Virus record (IMG/VR): IMGVR_UViG_3300043567_000498
Span: 1 to 64,000 of that record
DNA: 64,000 nucleotides
Source: a virus
Strand: one strand, 5' to 3'
The notes under the pieces were generated by a model. That model was not told the DNA's origin, did no database searches, and saw only the letters and a list, made by a program, of their open reading frames with translations. Both the position numbers and the translations under genes were made by a program. Positions within the stretch are counted from its first letter, which is position 1, and every line of letters begins with the position of its first letter. This document shows, piece by piece, positions 30,002 to 40,324 of this stretch.

Positions 30002-32827
30002 TTATGCCTGTGCCTCCGTCCAAGAAAGTCTTGCATTGATTGTTTGAGAAGTTCCCGCAAGATTAGTTGCAACAATAGTCACCATATCAGGTCCATCCGG
30101 ATAAACATTATTTACGGTTGTCGGAACAGTCAATACAGTTCCTCCACCTAAAATAGAATTTCCAAGGTCACGAACAAGATTGAGTTCTTTTGAGTTAACT
30201 CCATTTGGAACGAAGAATGAATAAATTTGTTCTCCACCAGTCACAGTTGTAGTTCCGGTATGTACGCAAATCTGAGAAAGAGATGAACCACCAGCGGAAG
30301 CGAAAGTTCCGGCACTTACTCTTCCATTTAAAATCAGAGCAATTCTAAAGTTAGCACTTGCAACCGCTCCAATTTCTCGAAGAGTTAATTGCATTCGGTT
30401 AATTAAATCTCTTGCTCCCAGTACTCCAGTCAGACCAGAATCAACACTCGGAGAAAGACGAAGAGAAATAAGAGCATTTGTTGCTCCAGCAGCAATACTT
30501 AGTGCGGTATTCATACCCGAAGTAAATATGAACGATTTATCATCATCAAATCCTCCATCCATAATGACCGAAGAACCCCAGTGTGCAATTGTTGCAGATG
30601 TTTGAGGTGCATGAAGTTCAACTGAAACTGGTGCTGTTGCACTAAAGGTAAATGTGGTTGCAGATGCGGTTCCACCACCACCAGTAAGACCACCAGGACC
30701 AGTTAGGTTGGTGACATTTCTCGTTAGAGTTGTAAATGTAGTTGCGGTTTTACCAGTATAATTAATGTATTCTACTGCTGCTCCAGTTCCTCCTGCCGCT
30801 CTTACTACAAGAGTTCCAGAAGATGGGAATAATGAAGTATCATTTACCGACATAGATGCGGTAACACCAGATGTTAATGTTGCAGTCAAATACGTAATTG
30901 GTGGAATTGTATTACACTCATATCTTGATGGAAGGTTTCCAGAACGCATATATGCTTCGGTTCTGAAGTTTGCATTTGGTGTTCTATGACAATAAATGAC
31001 TTCACCTCTTTGGTTCTTGAATCCATAACGAATTGCTCCTGCACCATACCAGGAATAATCCATATAAATCATCTGCATCTTGTTCAAATCCAGATTAAAT
31101 CCTGATGGTCCAGTTCCATCACACTTATCAATATTGAATTGAGATTGAGCAACTCGTGTATCAATTCTCTTTGTTATAATTATGGCACCACTTGAAATCG
31201 TAGTTCCTCTGTATTCTGGAGAAACAAACATAGAAGTGTCACTAGCAATCGTGAGAACTAGATATGACATTCCACGAATAACTACATAATCTCCTGGTTT
31301 GAGTTGAGAAGAAAACTTGGTATTTGTTCCAGTAATTGTTGCAGAACCTGCAGTAACTGATACTCCACCTGATAGTTGTTCTGTACTTGAACGTCTTACT
31401 GCGTATAAAGTTTGACCATCGTGCTCAAAGAAAAATCCATTTTGCTCATCAAACATTCCAATACGAATTCTGGAACCATACCAGGCGAATGGCGAAACAT
31501 TAATGGGAAATCCTGTTGCTGGAGATGATGCTGGTGTTGAACCAGCGGTGTAAGTAAATGTTAAATCAGTTGGAACTGTTGCTACGGTAAATGTTCCGTT
31601 ATATGCCGCTTGGTCAGCACCAGATACAATAACAGATGCTCCCGGACCTAAGTTATGTGGAAACTTACAGGTTACAGTAACAGTAGTTCCAGATGAAGTA
31701 ACATTATCAACAGAAAATCCTGCTTTGAGGTTTGTACCAGTACTGAACTGAACACCTTTACCAGACTGATAACGGAAGTATCTTCTTGTCTGACGAATCA
31801 GTTGATTATTATGATATGGAGTTCCCGAACTAAAACTTACACCACCATCATAAGGTCTGTGAATAGATGAAGTGTAAGGTCTTGCATAAAGATTTTGTGT
31901 CCCGCCAGTTGCTGTGATTTGTCCTGATGGTGCAACATCGGCAATAAAAGTGAAGGTATTTGATGTTGGTATGGTAGCAACAAAAAATGCTCCATTCGGT
32001 GGATTAGATGTTGCTGCTGTTGTATTTCTTACAAAAATACCATCACCAATAGAAAAACCATGAGGACCAGTAGTTGTACAAGTAACTGTGGTTCCAGAGT
32101 TAGTAAATGCAGCACCACCAGTTGCACTTACTGGAATTGCAGAACCAGTAAAGAAACTTCCAGAATAAACATAAGTCTTTGAGGCATCAAAAATTGTTGC
32201 GTTTACTACGTTTGCTCTGGCAACATAAGTAAAGTTTCCTGCGGCACTTGTTTCTGTAAGTTGCCAACCATTTGCAATTGGGTCTGTTGCGTCCTGAACA
32301 AAGATAGGAACACCAACACCTGGGTTTGCGGTTGATGTTACCGTAACAGTTCTAGTTCCTGCTCCTGCGATGTTAGTAATTGTAATAGGTGATGTTGCAT
32401 CATAAAAAGCACTTGGGCGATTGCTTAATAGTGTGGTAGTTTCCCATTTGGTGGGTTGAGTTCCATACTCAAAGTCAGTATCAATTAGTGACTGTGGATT
32501 AGAAATTCTCATCTTACCCACAGGGTCCATCAGAGTTTCTGATGGAGTTATATATTGCTCGTGGTCATCTACAACAAACTGGAGTTTATGAGTTGATAGC
32601 ATTCCAGTAGTATTATAATTCAAAACTACTGTCGTAGTATCGGCATTTCCATCAATTGTATAAGAAGTTGCCGTCAGATTTGAGTCTGAAAAGTTATAAA
32701 TTACCTGATTAGTTGTTACATTCGTAATCAGTATCAATCGTTCTCTCGGAGTTGCACGAGGAATAACTACAGTCTTTGTAGCAGGAGTAAATGTATATCC
32801 AGTTTCAAGTAATACCTGTCTTGCCAT
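30002..32827 (-). CDS. large virion structural protein, beta-rich
   Basis: A 941-aa protein beginning MARQVLLETGYTFTPATKTV, with RERLILITNVTTNQVIYNFS near residue 30. It is rich in Thr, Ser, Gly and short beta strands, and contains two or more repeated Ig-like or carbohydrate-binding-like modules (GVSVTAGSATITGTNTKFSS; TVTCTTTGPHGFSIGDGIFV; TVTCKFPHNLGPGASVIVSG). Proteins with this N-terminus are common among cyanophage structural proteins. A CATAAATA motif lies 21 nt upstream. Likely part of the fibre or tail complex; exact place unknown. Confidence 0.72.
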   Translation of the reverse strand: MARQVLLETGYTFTPATKTVVIPRATPRERLILITNVTTNQVIYNFSDSNLTATSYTIDGNADTTTVVLNYNTTGMLSTHKLQFVVDDHEQYITPSETLMDPVGKMRISNPQSLIDTDFEYGTQPTKWETTTLLSNRPSAFYDATSPITITNIAGAGTRTVTVTSTANPGVGVPIFVQDATDPIANGWQLTETSAAGNFTYVARANVVNATIFDASKTYVYSGSFFTGSAIPVSATGGAAFTNSGTTVTCTTTGPHGFSIGDGIFVRNTTAATSNPPNGAFFVATIPTSNTFTFIADVAPSGQITATGGTQNLYARPYTSSIHRPYDGGVSFSSGTPYHNNQLIRQTRRYFRYQSGKGVQFSTGTNLKAGFSVDNVTSSGTTVTVTCKFPHNLGPGASVIVSGADQAAYNGTFTVATVPTDLTFTYTAGSTPASSPATGFPINVSPFAWYGSRIRIGMFDEQNGFFFEHDGQTLYAVRRSSTEQLSGGVSVTAGSATITGTNTKFSSQLKPGDYVVIRGMSYLVLTIASDTSMFVSPEYRGTTISSGAIIITKRIDTRVAQSQFNIDKCDGTGPSGFNLDLNKMQMIYMDYSWYGAGAIRYGFKNQRGEVIYCHRTPNANFRTEAYMRSGNLPSRYECNTIPPITYLTATLTSGVTASMSVNDTSLFPSSGTLVVRAAGGTGAAVEYINYTGKTATTFTTLTRNVTNLTGPGGLTGGGGTASATTFTFSATAPVSVELHAPQTSATIAHWGSSVIMDGGFDDDKSFIFTSGMNTALSIAAGATNALISLRLSPSVDSGLTGVLGARDLINRMQLTLREIGAVASANFRIALILNGRVSAGTFASAGGSSLSQICVHTGTTTVTGGEQIYSFFVPNGVNSKELNLVRDLGNSILGGGTVLTVPTTVNNVYPDGPDMVTIVATNLAGTSQTINARLSWTEAQA

Positions 32828-32848
32828 TATTAGCGAATACCTTTTTTA

Positions 32849-32856
32849 TATTTATG
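32849..32856 (-). promoter_or_regulatory. late promoter motif before 941-aa structural gene
   Basis: CATAAATA on the minus strand, 21 nt before the ATG at 32827. Confidence 0.5.
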
Positions 32857-32868
32857 AGATAAACTAAA

Positions 32869-35157
32869 CTACAACCAGAAGCGGTTTGTTATAATCTTAT
32901 ATATCTGAAGTATTTCCAAGTCCGTTAATTGACGATTATAAGTCAGAAATTGTGCCACATTTCCATTCAAATATCCTGGTGCGGCATCCGCAAGAGAAGC
33001 ACCAAAAGACACATCAGAACCCGAGACAGTATTAATTGCCGTTGCTCCAGAAGTTACCGTCGTATCAGTTACCAAATAACCATCAATATAAAGTTTAATA
33101 CTACTTGCAGTTCCACTAGCAGGTGCCGATGCCGCAATCATATACCATGCACCATTCGTAACATTAGGAGCACTTGTATTGGCAAGAACACTTCCGGTGG
33201 CAATTTCTACTCTTGGTCTAAATGTTGTCGCATCTAATGATACATTCCATTTACCTCCAGTCGCAGTAGTACCCCAACCAAAAAGACGATACGCAATGTT
33301 TGGCACCCTTGCTCTGAACCAGATGATTGATGTTCTTGCTCCTGTTCCGGTTATTCCTTTATATCCACTGATGGTCATATAATCATTTGTACCATCAAAT
33401 GCTACTGAACCCTCTCGTATGATTGAAGAATATGTTGGTTCACCTAAAGGTACAGTACTTGCGGTTCTTCCATTTCCACTTAAGTCTGCTATGGTGAAAT
33501 AAGCAGGTGAAGATTGATCGGTGACATTAGTTGAAGGATAAGACCTACCAGCACCATAGATAATTCTTACGGCACCATTTGCACCACTACCTGGAGTATC
33601 TCCACCGGCAGCACCGGCACCACCACCACCATAAGCACCACCAGCACCATTAAGTGTACCAGAGTTACTACCATTAGTGCCACTAGAACCGGCAAGACCT
33701 CCGGTTCCAGCTCCACTTCCATTCCCACTAGTACCAGCACCAAGTATACCTACACCTCCACCACCGGCATTTTGTCCACCACCGCCACCGCCTCCGCCAG
33801 AACCATTAGTAGAAGCAGGAGTTAAGTCACCATCTTGACCTGTTCCGCCAGTTCCAGAATAACCACCGGCACCACCACCGCCAGCACCTTGAGTATTTCC
33901 ATCAGCAGTTGCCCCGCCAGCACCACCGGCACCTCCAGTACCAACAACTACAGTTCCTCCAGTACCACCGGCATTTCCATTGTCTGGACTTTGCCCGGCG
34001 CCACCTCCATTTGCGGCAACTAAATTTGTTCCACTCCTATGAATTCTAGATTGCCCACCAGCAGTATTGGAACCTCCACCAGAACCAACCACAACTGTAA
34101 GACTTTCTCCGGGAGTAACGGCAATAGATGCTTGATATGCAAGCCCGCCGCCGCCGCCACCAGAACCTGGTTCTTCTGGGTCAGTATCATTTCCACCTCC
34201 ACCACCTCCACCGACACAAACGGCAGAGATTGAAGTATAACCGGCAGGTACAACAAAGGTATAAGTTCCCGGTGTAGTATATAATTCCTGACTTACTGCG
34301 GCAATTTGAGTAACACTTGTAGAAATTCCGGCATCAATATACAGTTGCATTCCACTAGTAGTAACATCAGTTACAAATAAATCCATCTCATTAATTTCAT
34401 TATAAACAATCACAGACTTATCAGTATTTTGTCTCATATATCTTCCTTGCCCCGCACCAAAGAAAGTTCCTCCAAACTCATCATATACTAAGTCATAAGG
34501 TGGAAAGACATTTGCGGTGAGTGTAGTTGCAGCACCTACATTTTCACTAAATCCAGAACTATAATATGTTCCAAGTCCTGTGATGTTTGTGTTGGTTGTT
34601 GATGCCAGAACTCTACTAATTGCTGTGCCTGATGTTGGGGTATAATCAGTTACCAATGAACTTTTTTCTAATTGAACTCCCCAAAAATCTAAAACATAAT
34701 TTGTATTATTGTCGGAAAACAAATCTAAGAAAGTTTTTGCAGTTGCTGTTGGAACTCCACTTACAGTCACTCTTACCCATTGATTAGTAACTAATTGTGA
34801 TGAATAATCCGCAGAGGGATTTCCATCACCCAAATCTGTAAAAGCACTACCTGTTCCACTAATTTTTCTTACATAAAAACTTGTTATATAAGTATCAGTT
34901 CCATTAGGAGTAAGTGAAGGTATATTTACTCTCAACAATGCATTTGTTGTATTGTTGCAAGTAAATCTAACTGCAGTAGTTGTTCCATCAGGTGCATCAA
35001 TTCCTGTAGTTAATGTTGCTCCTGCAGGAAAATTATTAACCCAAGTAGCTGTATTGTATGTAGAGTATGAAACTAAATTCTCACTCATAGAGTAATCATC
35101 AAACTCATATGCGACTATAGATGCGTATTGGTCTAATCTTCCTACAATATCTGGCAT
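32869..35157 (-). CDS. fibre protein with glycine-rich region and LamG domain
   Basis: A 762-aa protein. The N-terminal 200 residues look like a carbohydrate-binding beta-sandwich (TTAVRFTCNNTTNALLRVNI; TDTYITSFYVRKISGTG). Then comes a region with TPGTYTFVVPAGYTSISAVC leading into a glycine-rich domain (about residues 310-540, many GGGG runs), like the polyglycine adhesin heads of phage fibres. The C-terminal about 190 residues are a LamG/concanavalin-like domain ([58 protein letters not shown]) related to the three stand-alone LamG genes. Probable receptor-binding fibre. Confidence 0.78.
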   Translation of the reverse strand: MPDIVGRLDQYASIVAYEFDDYSMSENLVSYSTYNTATWVNNFPAGATLTTGIDAPDGTTTAVRFTCNNTTNALLRVNIPSLTPNGTDTYITSFYVRKISGTGSAFTDLGDGNPSADYSSQLVTNQWVRVTVSGVPTATAKTFLDLFSDNNTNYVLDFWGVQLEKSSLVTDYTPTSGTAISRVLASTTNTNITGLGTYYSSGFSENVGAATTLTANVFPPYDLVYDEFGGTFFGAGQGRYMRQNTDKSVIVYNEINEMDLFVTDVTTSGMQLYIDAGISTSVTQIAAVSQELYTTPGTYTFVVPAGYTSISAVCVGGGGGGGNDTDPEEPGSGGGGGGLAYQASIAVTPGESLTVVVGSGGGSNTAGGQSRIHRSGTNLVAANGGGAGQSPDNGNAGGTGGTVVVGTGGAGGAGGATADGNTQGAGGGGAGGYSGTGGTGQDGDLTPASTNGSGGGGGGGGQNAGGGGVGILGAGTSGNGSGAGTGGLAGSSGTNGSNSGTLNGAGGAYGGGGAGAAGGDTPGSGANGAVRIIYGAGRSYPSTNVTDQSSPAYFTIADLSGNGRTASTVPLGEPTYSSIIREGSVAFDGTNDYMTISGYKGITGTGARTSIIWFRARVPNIAYRLFGWGTTATGGKWNVSLDATTFRPRVEIATGSVLANTSAPNVTNGAWYMIAASAPASGTASSIKLYIDGYLVTDTTVTSGATAINTVSGSDVSFGASLADAAPGYLNGNVAQFLTYNRQLTDLEILQIYKIITNRFWL
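33575..34220 (-). repeat. glycine-rich coding region
   Basis: Low-complexity coding DNA for G-runs with Asn, Ala, Ser and Thr between them, over about 210 codons. Glycine codons here are mostly GGT/GGC/GGA, raising local GC above the neighbours. Confidence 0.8.
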
Positions 35158-35161
35158 AATA

Positions 35162-38100
35162 TTATCCTGCCACGAAGTCTAAACTGTTAGTCGTGGAATT
35201 ATACTGTATATAGAAGTTAGTGGTTCCTGAAGTTCCACCAAATCTCATCTTGTTTGTTGAGGTTACTCTTGCATCACCAGCAATATCTGCCGTGAATGAT
35301 GGACTTGCGGTTCCTATACCAACATTACCAGTACTCAGAATCGTAACTCTTTCTGTATTATTTGAAGCAACTTTAACATTATATGCTCCCTGAGAACCTA
35401 GTGTAAGAGTTCCTCCGGAAGAATATAGATAAGTACCATCAGGGTCTCCGAATGGTCCACCACCGGCAAATGTGGTTCCATTAATTCCAAAGTCACCGAA
35501 ATAAGTTGTTCCTGCGGCACGGTCATTATTAACAATAACATCTGCAGAAGATGTAGATCCACTATTTTTATTCTGAACAACTACTTGTGCATAACTATTG
35601 ACACTATGAACAAAATTAGCAATAATATCAGTATCAGAGAAGTTAAGTTGACCTATACCTAAGAGACCATTTGTGCCACTTGAACTAGTTGGAGTACCGG
35701 ATAAGTAAAGAACAGAATCACTTGCAGTTCCACTAGCACTTAAATCTATCTGAGTAGCAGTTAAAGTAGTACCATTAAAAGTAAGATTAGCAGAACCGGT
35801 TGCAGTATTAGTACCATCCTTATAGACGACTTGATTGGCAGAACCAGCTACTGGACCTGTTAGACCTTGTAATCCTTGAGTTCCCTGAGAACCTAAAGTA
35901 CCCTGGAGACCTTGAGTTCCCTGAAGTCCTTGTGTACCTTGAGAACCTAAAGTACCTTGTAATCCTTGAGTACCTTGAGAACCTAAAGTACCCTGAAGAC
36001 CTTGCCTACCCTGCAATCCTTGATTACCTTGTAATCCCTGAGTACCTTGAGAACCTAAAGTACCTTGGAGACCTTGAGTACCCTGAGAACCTAAAGTACC
36101 TTGTAATCCCTGAGTACCTTGAGAACCTAAAGTACCCTGTAATCCCTGAGTACCTTGAGAACCTAAAGTACCTTGGAGACCTTGAGTACCCTGAGAACCT
36201 AAAGTACCTTGTAATCCTTGAGTTCCCTGAGAACCTAAAGTACCTTGTAATCCCTGAGTACCCTGAGAACCTAAAGTACCTTGTAATCCCTGAGTACCCT
36301 GAGAACCTAAAGTACCTTGTAATCCCTGAGTACCCTGAGAACCTAAAGTGCCCTGAAGTCCTTGTCTACCCTGCAATCCTTGATTACCTTGAAGTCCTTG
36401 TGTACCCTGAGAACCTAAAGTACCCTGTAATCCCTGAGTACCCTGAGAACCTAAAGTACCCTGAAGTCCTTGAGTACCTTGTAATCCTTGAAGTCCTTGA
36501 AGTCCTTGTGTACCTTGAGTACCCTGAAGACCTTGAAGTCCTTGTGTACCTTGAGAACCTAAAGTACCTTGTAATCCCTGAGAACCTAAAGTACCCTGAA
36601 GACCTTGAGTTCCCTGAAGTCCTTGTCTACCCTGCAATCCTTGATTACCTTGTAATCCTTGATTACCTTGTAATCCTTGTAATCCAGCAGCAAATGGAGT
36701 AGTCCAACTAACTCCGGCACCAGTAGAAATAAAGACACTACCAGCGGCACCTATATTTCCATAAAAATCTCTTAAGGATGAATCAAGTTCAATTAATCCA
36801 ACAAAAGTAGAAGCACCAGAAACTCTTACATCACCCTGAACTGTGAGTTTTGATGTTGGAAGTGTGGTTCCAATACCTACTTTTTCATTAATTCCATAAG
36901 GTGCTAATTGAATAGTTCCATCGGCATTTACATCAATACTTGGAATACCAGAAACATCATTAACTGAGAAGATAGAACCAGTAGTTAGATTATTTGTAAT
37001 ACTAAAGAGTTGCCCAGCAGAACCCTCAAAAGAAAGTGTTCCAGAGTTTAAAGTATCATAAGGAACAACATCAATGACAGTTCCAATTCCAAGTGCCCCT
37101 GTTGAAGGATTAATTTGAAGTCTTGTAGATGAAACTCTTAATGTGGTTTGAATACCTGAAGTTACACTTGATATTGCCACATACCAATTTGAATTTGTGG
37201 TAGTATCATCAAGTATTGTTACTCCACCATTATTTCCACCCTGAAGACCCTGAAGTCCTTGAGTACCTTGTAGTCCTTGAGCACCTTGTAATCCTTGAGT
37301 ACCTTGAAGTCCTTGTCTACCCTGCAATCCTTGATTACCCTGAAGACCTTGAGTACCCTGCAATCCTTGATTACCCTGAAGACCTTGAGTGCCTTGAGAA
37401 CCTAAAGTACCTTGAAGACCTTGAGTACCCTGAGAACCTAAAGTACCTTGGAGTCCTTGAGTACCCTGAAGTCCTTGAGTACCCTGAAGACCTTGAGTTC
37501 CCTGAAGACCTTGAGTTCCCTGAAGTCCTTGTGTACCTTGAAGTCCTTGTCTACCCTGCAATCCTTGATTACCCTGAAGTCCCTGAGTTCCTTGGAGTCC
37601 TTGAGTACCCTGAAGACCTTGCAAACCAGCCGCAAATGGAGCAGTCCAACTTACTCCTGTACCAGTAGAACTGAGAACACTACCAGCAGCCCCTACATTT
37701 CCATAAAAATCTCTTAATCCAGCGTCTAGTTCAACAGTTTGAACAAATGTAGAGAGACCAGTAATTCTTAATTGCGGAGAAGTTACGGTTAAATCAGTAA
37801 CTTGAATTCCACCAGCGGCAAGTCTCACCCCATTAGGAACTTGATTAGTGCCGACACCAACCGCATAATTAAATAACCAGGCATCAGTATTCAGTCCAGT
37901 AAAAGTACCAGACTTAATCCACATAATTTGTTTATATGTAGATGGAACGTCATCAGTACCAACACCAGCATTAATATCAAATAATGGACTTCCCTCTGTT
38001 GAAGCAACCGCAATACCACCGTGATTTGCTGTAGTATCATTTGAAATAACGGCACCACCAGCAGTAGTAGCAAGACCTACAATAATATCTTTATCTTTTA

Positions 38101-39505
38101 CTGTTAAAGTGGTAGAAGCAATAAGAACCGATGTTCCGCCAATCGTTACATTACCACCAACATAAAGATTAGTACCATCAAAAGTTAGATTACCAGAACC
38201 GGTTGGATTATTAGACCCATCCTTATAAACAATTTGATTAGCAGATCCTGCTACCGGACCTGTTAGACCCTGTAGTCCTTGAGCACCTTGTAATCCTTGA
38301 GTTCCCTGAAGTCCTTGTCTACCCTGCAATCCTTGATTACCCTGAAGACCTTGAGTACCTTGAGAACCTAAAGTACCCTGGAGACCTTGAGTACCTTGAG
38401 AACCTAAAGTACCCTGCAATCCTTGAGTACCTTGAGAACCTAAAGTACCCTGCAATCCTTGAGTACCTTGAGAACCTAAAGTACCCTGCAATCCTTGAGT
38501 ACCTTGAGAACCTAAAGTACCCTGCAATCCTTGAGTACCCTGAAGACCTTGAGTACCCTGAAGACCTTGAGTACCCTGAAGTCCTTGAGTACCCTGAGAA
38601 CCTAAAGTACCCTGCAATCCTTGAGTACCTTGAGAACCTAAAGTACCCTGCAATCCTTGAGTACCTTGAGAACCTAAAGTACCTTGAAGACCTTGAGTAC
38701 CCTGAAGACCTTGAGTACCCTGAAGTCCTTGAGTACCTTGAAGTCCTTGAGTACCCTGAGAACCTAAAGTACCCTGGAGACCTTGAGTACCTTGAGAACC
38801 TAAAGTACCTTGTAATCCCTGAGTACCTTGAGAACCTAAAGTACCCTGAAGACCTTGGGTGCCTTGAGAACCTAAAGTACCCTGAAGACCTTGTGTACCT
38901 TGAGAACCTAAAGTACCTTGAAGACCTTGTGTACCTTGAGTTCCCTGAAGTCCTTGTCTACCCTGTAATCCTTGATTACCCTGAGTACCTTGTAATCCTT
39001 GGAGTCCTTGCAAACCAGCCGCAAATGGAGTAGTCCAACTTACTCCGGCACCTGTAGAAATAAAGACACTACCAGCGGCACCTATATTTCCATAAAAATC
39101 TCTTAATCCGGCATCTAATTCTAGAGTTCCACCAAAAGTAGAGGCACCAGATACTCTTACATCACCGACAACATCTAACTTTGCTCTTGGACTTGTGGAA
39201 CCAATACCAGTATTTCCACCAAAAGGATTTAGTGCAATTGTTCTGTCAGCATTAACGTCAATAATCGGAATACCAGAGATTGGATTGACGCTAAAGATTG
39301 AACCAGAAGATAAGATATTACTAATAGAAAATAGAGTTCCTTCACTTCCTTGAAAACTTAGAGTGCCATTATTCGTCGGATATACAACCGCAGTAATAGT
39401 AGAAGGTCCAGTATTTGTACTTGCTCCTACAAAATCTATTTTTGGATCCGTATTAGTAGATCCTATACTTGGGGTTATAAGAATATCTTTATCCGAATTT
39501 GCCAT
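35162..39505 (-). CDS. giant collagen-like fibre protein (1447 aa)
   Basis: A 1447-aa fibre with three Gly-X-Y tracts separated by globular cassettes. The main repeat is 12 residues, GLQGTLGSQGTQ, in long arrays, mixed with GLQGTQ and GNQGLQGRQ. Spacer cassettes include [18 protein letters not shown] with a following beta domain, NNGGVTILDDTTTNSNWYVA, and repeated head modules (ELDAGLRDFYGNIGAAGSVF then ISTGAGVSW) before each tract. The C-terminus (NKMRFGGTSGTTNFYIQYNS) is a short beta domain. There is no Pro in the triplets, so stability must come from Thr/Gln, and Thr could carry sugars. Probably a trimeric long fibre or whisker. Confidence 0.88.
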   Translation of the reverse strand: MANSDKDILITPSIGSTNTDPKIDFVGASTNTGPSTITAVVYPTNNGTLSFQGSEGTLFSISNILSSGSIFSVNPISGIPIIDVNADRTIALNPFGGNTGIGSTSPRAKLDVVGDVRVSGASTFGGTLELDAGLRDFYGNIGAAGSVFISTGAGVSWTTPFAAGLQGLQGLQGTQGNQGLQGRQGLQGTQGTQGLQGTLGSQGTQGLQGTLGSQGTQGLQGTLGSQGTQGLQGTLGSQGTQGLQGTLGSQGTQGLQGTQGLQGTQGLQGTQGLQGTLGSQGTQGLQGTLGSQGTQGLQGTLGSQGTQGLQGTQGLQGTQGLQGTQGLQGTLGSQGTQGLQGTLGSQGTQGLQGTLGSQGTQGLQGTLGSQGTQGLQGTLGSQGTQGLQGNQGLQGRQGLQGTQGLQGAQGLQGLTGPVAGSANQIVYKDGSNNPTGSGNLTFDGTNLYVGGNVTIGGTSVLIASTTLTVKDKDIIVGLATTAGGAVISNDTTANHGGIAVASTEGSPLFDINAGVGTDDVPSTYKQIMWIKSGTFTGLNTDAWLFNYAVGVGTNQVPNGVRLAAGGIQVTDLTVTSPQLRITGLSTFVQTVELDAGLRDFYGNVGAAGSVLSSTGTGVSWTAPFAAGLQGLQGTQGLQGTQGLQGNQGLQGRQGLQGTQGLQGTQGLQGTQGLQGTQGLQGTQGLQGTLGSQGTQGLQGTLGSQGTQGLQGNQGLQGTQGLQGNQGLQGRQGLQGTQGLQGAQGLQGTQGLQGLQGGNNGGVTILDDTTTNSNWYVAISSVTSGIQTTLRVSSTRLQINPSTGALGIGTVIDVVPYDTLNSGTLSFEGSAGQLFSITNNLTTGSIFSVNDVSGIPSIDVNADGTIQLAPYGINEKVGIGTTLPTSKLTVQGDVRVSGASTFVGLIELDSSLRDFYGNIGAAGSVFISTGAGVSWTTPFAAGLQGLQGNQGLQGNQGLQGRQGLQGTQGLQGTLGSQGLQGTLGSQGTQGLQGLQGTQGTQGLQGLQGLQGTQGLQGTLGSQGTQGLQGTLGSQGTQGLQGNQGLQGRQGLQGTLGSQGTQGLQGTLGSQGTQGLQGTLGSQGTQGLQGTLGSQGTQGLQGTLGSQGTQGLQGTLGSQGTQGLQGTLGSQGTQGLQGTLGSQGTQGLQGTLGSQGTQGLQGNQGLQGRQGLQGTLGSQGTQGLQGTLGSQGTQGLQGTQGLQGTLGSQGTQGLQGLTGPVAGSANQVVYKDGTNTATGSANLTFNGTTLTATQIDLSASGTASDSVLYLSGTPTSSSGTNGLLGIGQLNFSDTDIIANFVHSVNSYAQVVVQNKNSGSTSSADVIVNNDRAAGTTYFGDFGINGTTFAGGGPFGDPDGTYLYSSGGTLTLGSQGAYNVKVASNNTERVTILSTGNVGIGTASPSFTADIAGDARVTSTNKMRFGGTSGTTNFYIQYNSTTNSLDFVAG
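35859..36687 (-). repeat. collagen-like tract 3 of 1447-aa fibre
   Basis: About 275 codons of Gly-X-Y, mostly the 36-bp unit for GLQGTLGSQGTQ, with synonymous variation between copies. Confidence 0.85.
37238..37627 (-). repeat. collagen-like tract 2 of 1447-aa fibre
   Basis: About 130 codons of Gly-X-Y, mainly GLQGTQ and GNQ/GRQ variants. Confidence 0.85.
38263..39017 (-). repeat. collagen-like tract 1 of 1447-aa fibre
   Basis: About 250 codons of Gly-X-Y with arrays of the GLQGTLGSQGTQ unit. Confidence 0.85.
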
Positions 39506-39527
39506 CCCCTATATTCCTTTTGTTAAG

Positions 39528-39535
39528 TATTTATT
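39528..39535 (-). promoter_or_regulatory. late promoter motif before 1447-aa fibre gene
   Basis: AATAAATA on the minus strand, 22 nt before the ATG at 39505. Confidence 0.5.
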
Positions 39536-39559
39536 AGACATTAAAGTGAGTAACATTTT

Positions 39560-40312
39560 TTAAATACCAAACCTACTGCGAGTTGCGTTGAAGTTTTGTG
39601 AGACTTCTGATGCTGTGAGTGCTCGTGTATACATTTTTAAAGTGGCAAAATTAAGATTTGAATGCCAACTATAATCTCCACCATAATTTGCAGTAGCAAT
39701 TCTTATACGGTTATCACTTGGAGTTCCTTCAGTTCCAGAAGTTATAGTTCCACTTGTTTGAGACACTCCATTTTTATATAAAGTTAAAGTCGTTCCATTT
39801 CTTACGGCAACTAACTGCGTCCAAACTCCAGAAGATGTATCCGAAAAAGAAAGTTCATAAACATTATTAACCCCAGAGGTTCTTCCCCATATCACATATC
39901 TATAAGATATCGAATCATAGTACCACATATTATGAAATCCAGTATATGTTGCTATTACACTTACATTTTCCGTTCCATTATAATTTGTGGGATTTCTATC
40001 ATTTGATTTAAACCACACTTCTGTTGTATGATTATTATGTAAATAATTTGCTGCTGTTAAAATTCCAGAAGTGTTTAATGTGGCATATCCACCATCTTCT
40101 GCTGTTGGTGGTAATGTTCTTGTAAATGCTATTGAACCACTATTTGATGAACTATAGGAATAATATGATGGATTAACAAGAGTAAAATTATTCCCATTAC
40201 CACTCAAATCAGTCCAAGTCGTTCCAGAACCAGGATATGAGTTTCTATCTGCCGCATCAAGTGCTAGAACTAATCCACTATCTACAATATCAGGACCTGA
40301 AGACGCTGCCAT
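39560..40312 (-). CDS. LamG/concanavalin-like protein
   Basis: A 250-aa single-domain jelly-roll protein of the LamG type. It starts MAASSGPDIVDSGLVLALDA with the family-wide DAADRNSYPGSGTTWTDLSG, has TTEVWFKSNDRNP in the central sheet, and ends LKMYTRALTASEVSQNFNAT. The two paralogues downstream share both ends. Such domains usually bind sugars or calcium, so it may be an adhesin tip or a fibre cap. It lies 12 nt after the next paralogue. Confidence 0.8.
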   Translation of the reverse strand: MAASSGPDIVDSGLVLALDAADRNSYPGSGTTWTDLSGNGNNFTLVNPSYYSYSSSNSGSIAFTRTLPPTAEDGGYATLNTSGILTAANYLHNNHTTEVWFKSNDRNPTNYNGTENVSVIATYTGFHNMWYYDSISYRYVIWGRTSGVNNVYELSFSDTSSGVWTQLVAVRNGTTLTLYKNGVSQTSGTITSGTEGTPSDNRIRIATANYGGDYSWHSNLNFATLKMYTRALTASEVSQNFNATRSRFGI

Positions 40313-40324
40313 TTTCTCTACCTC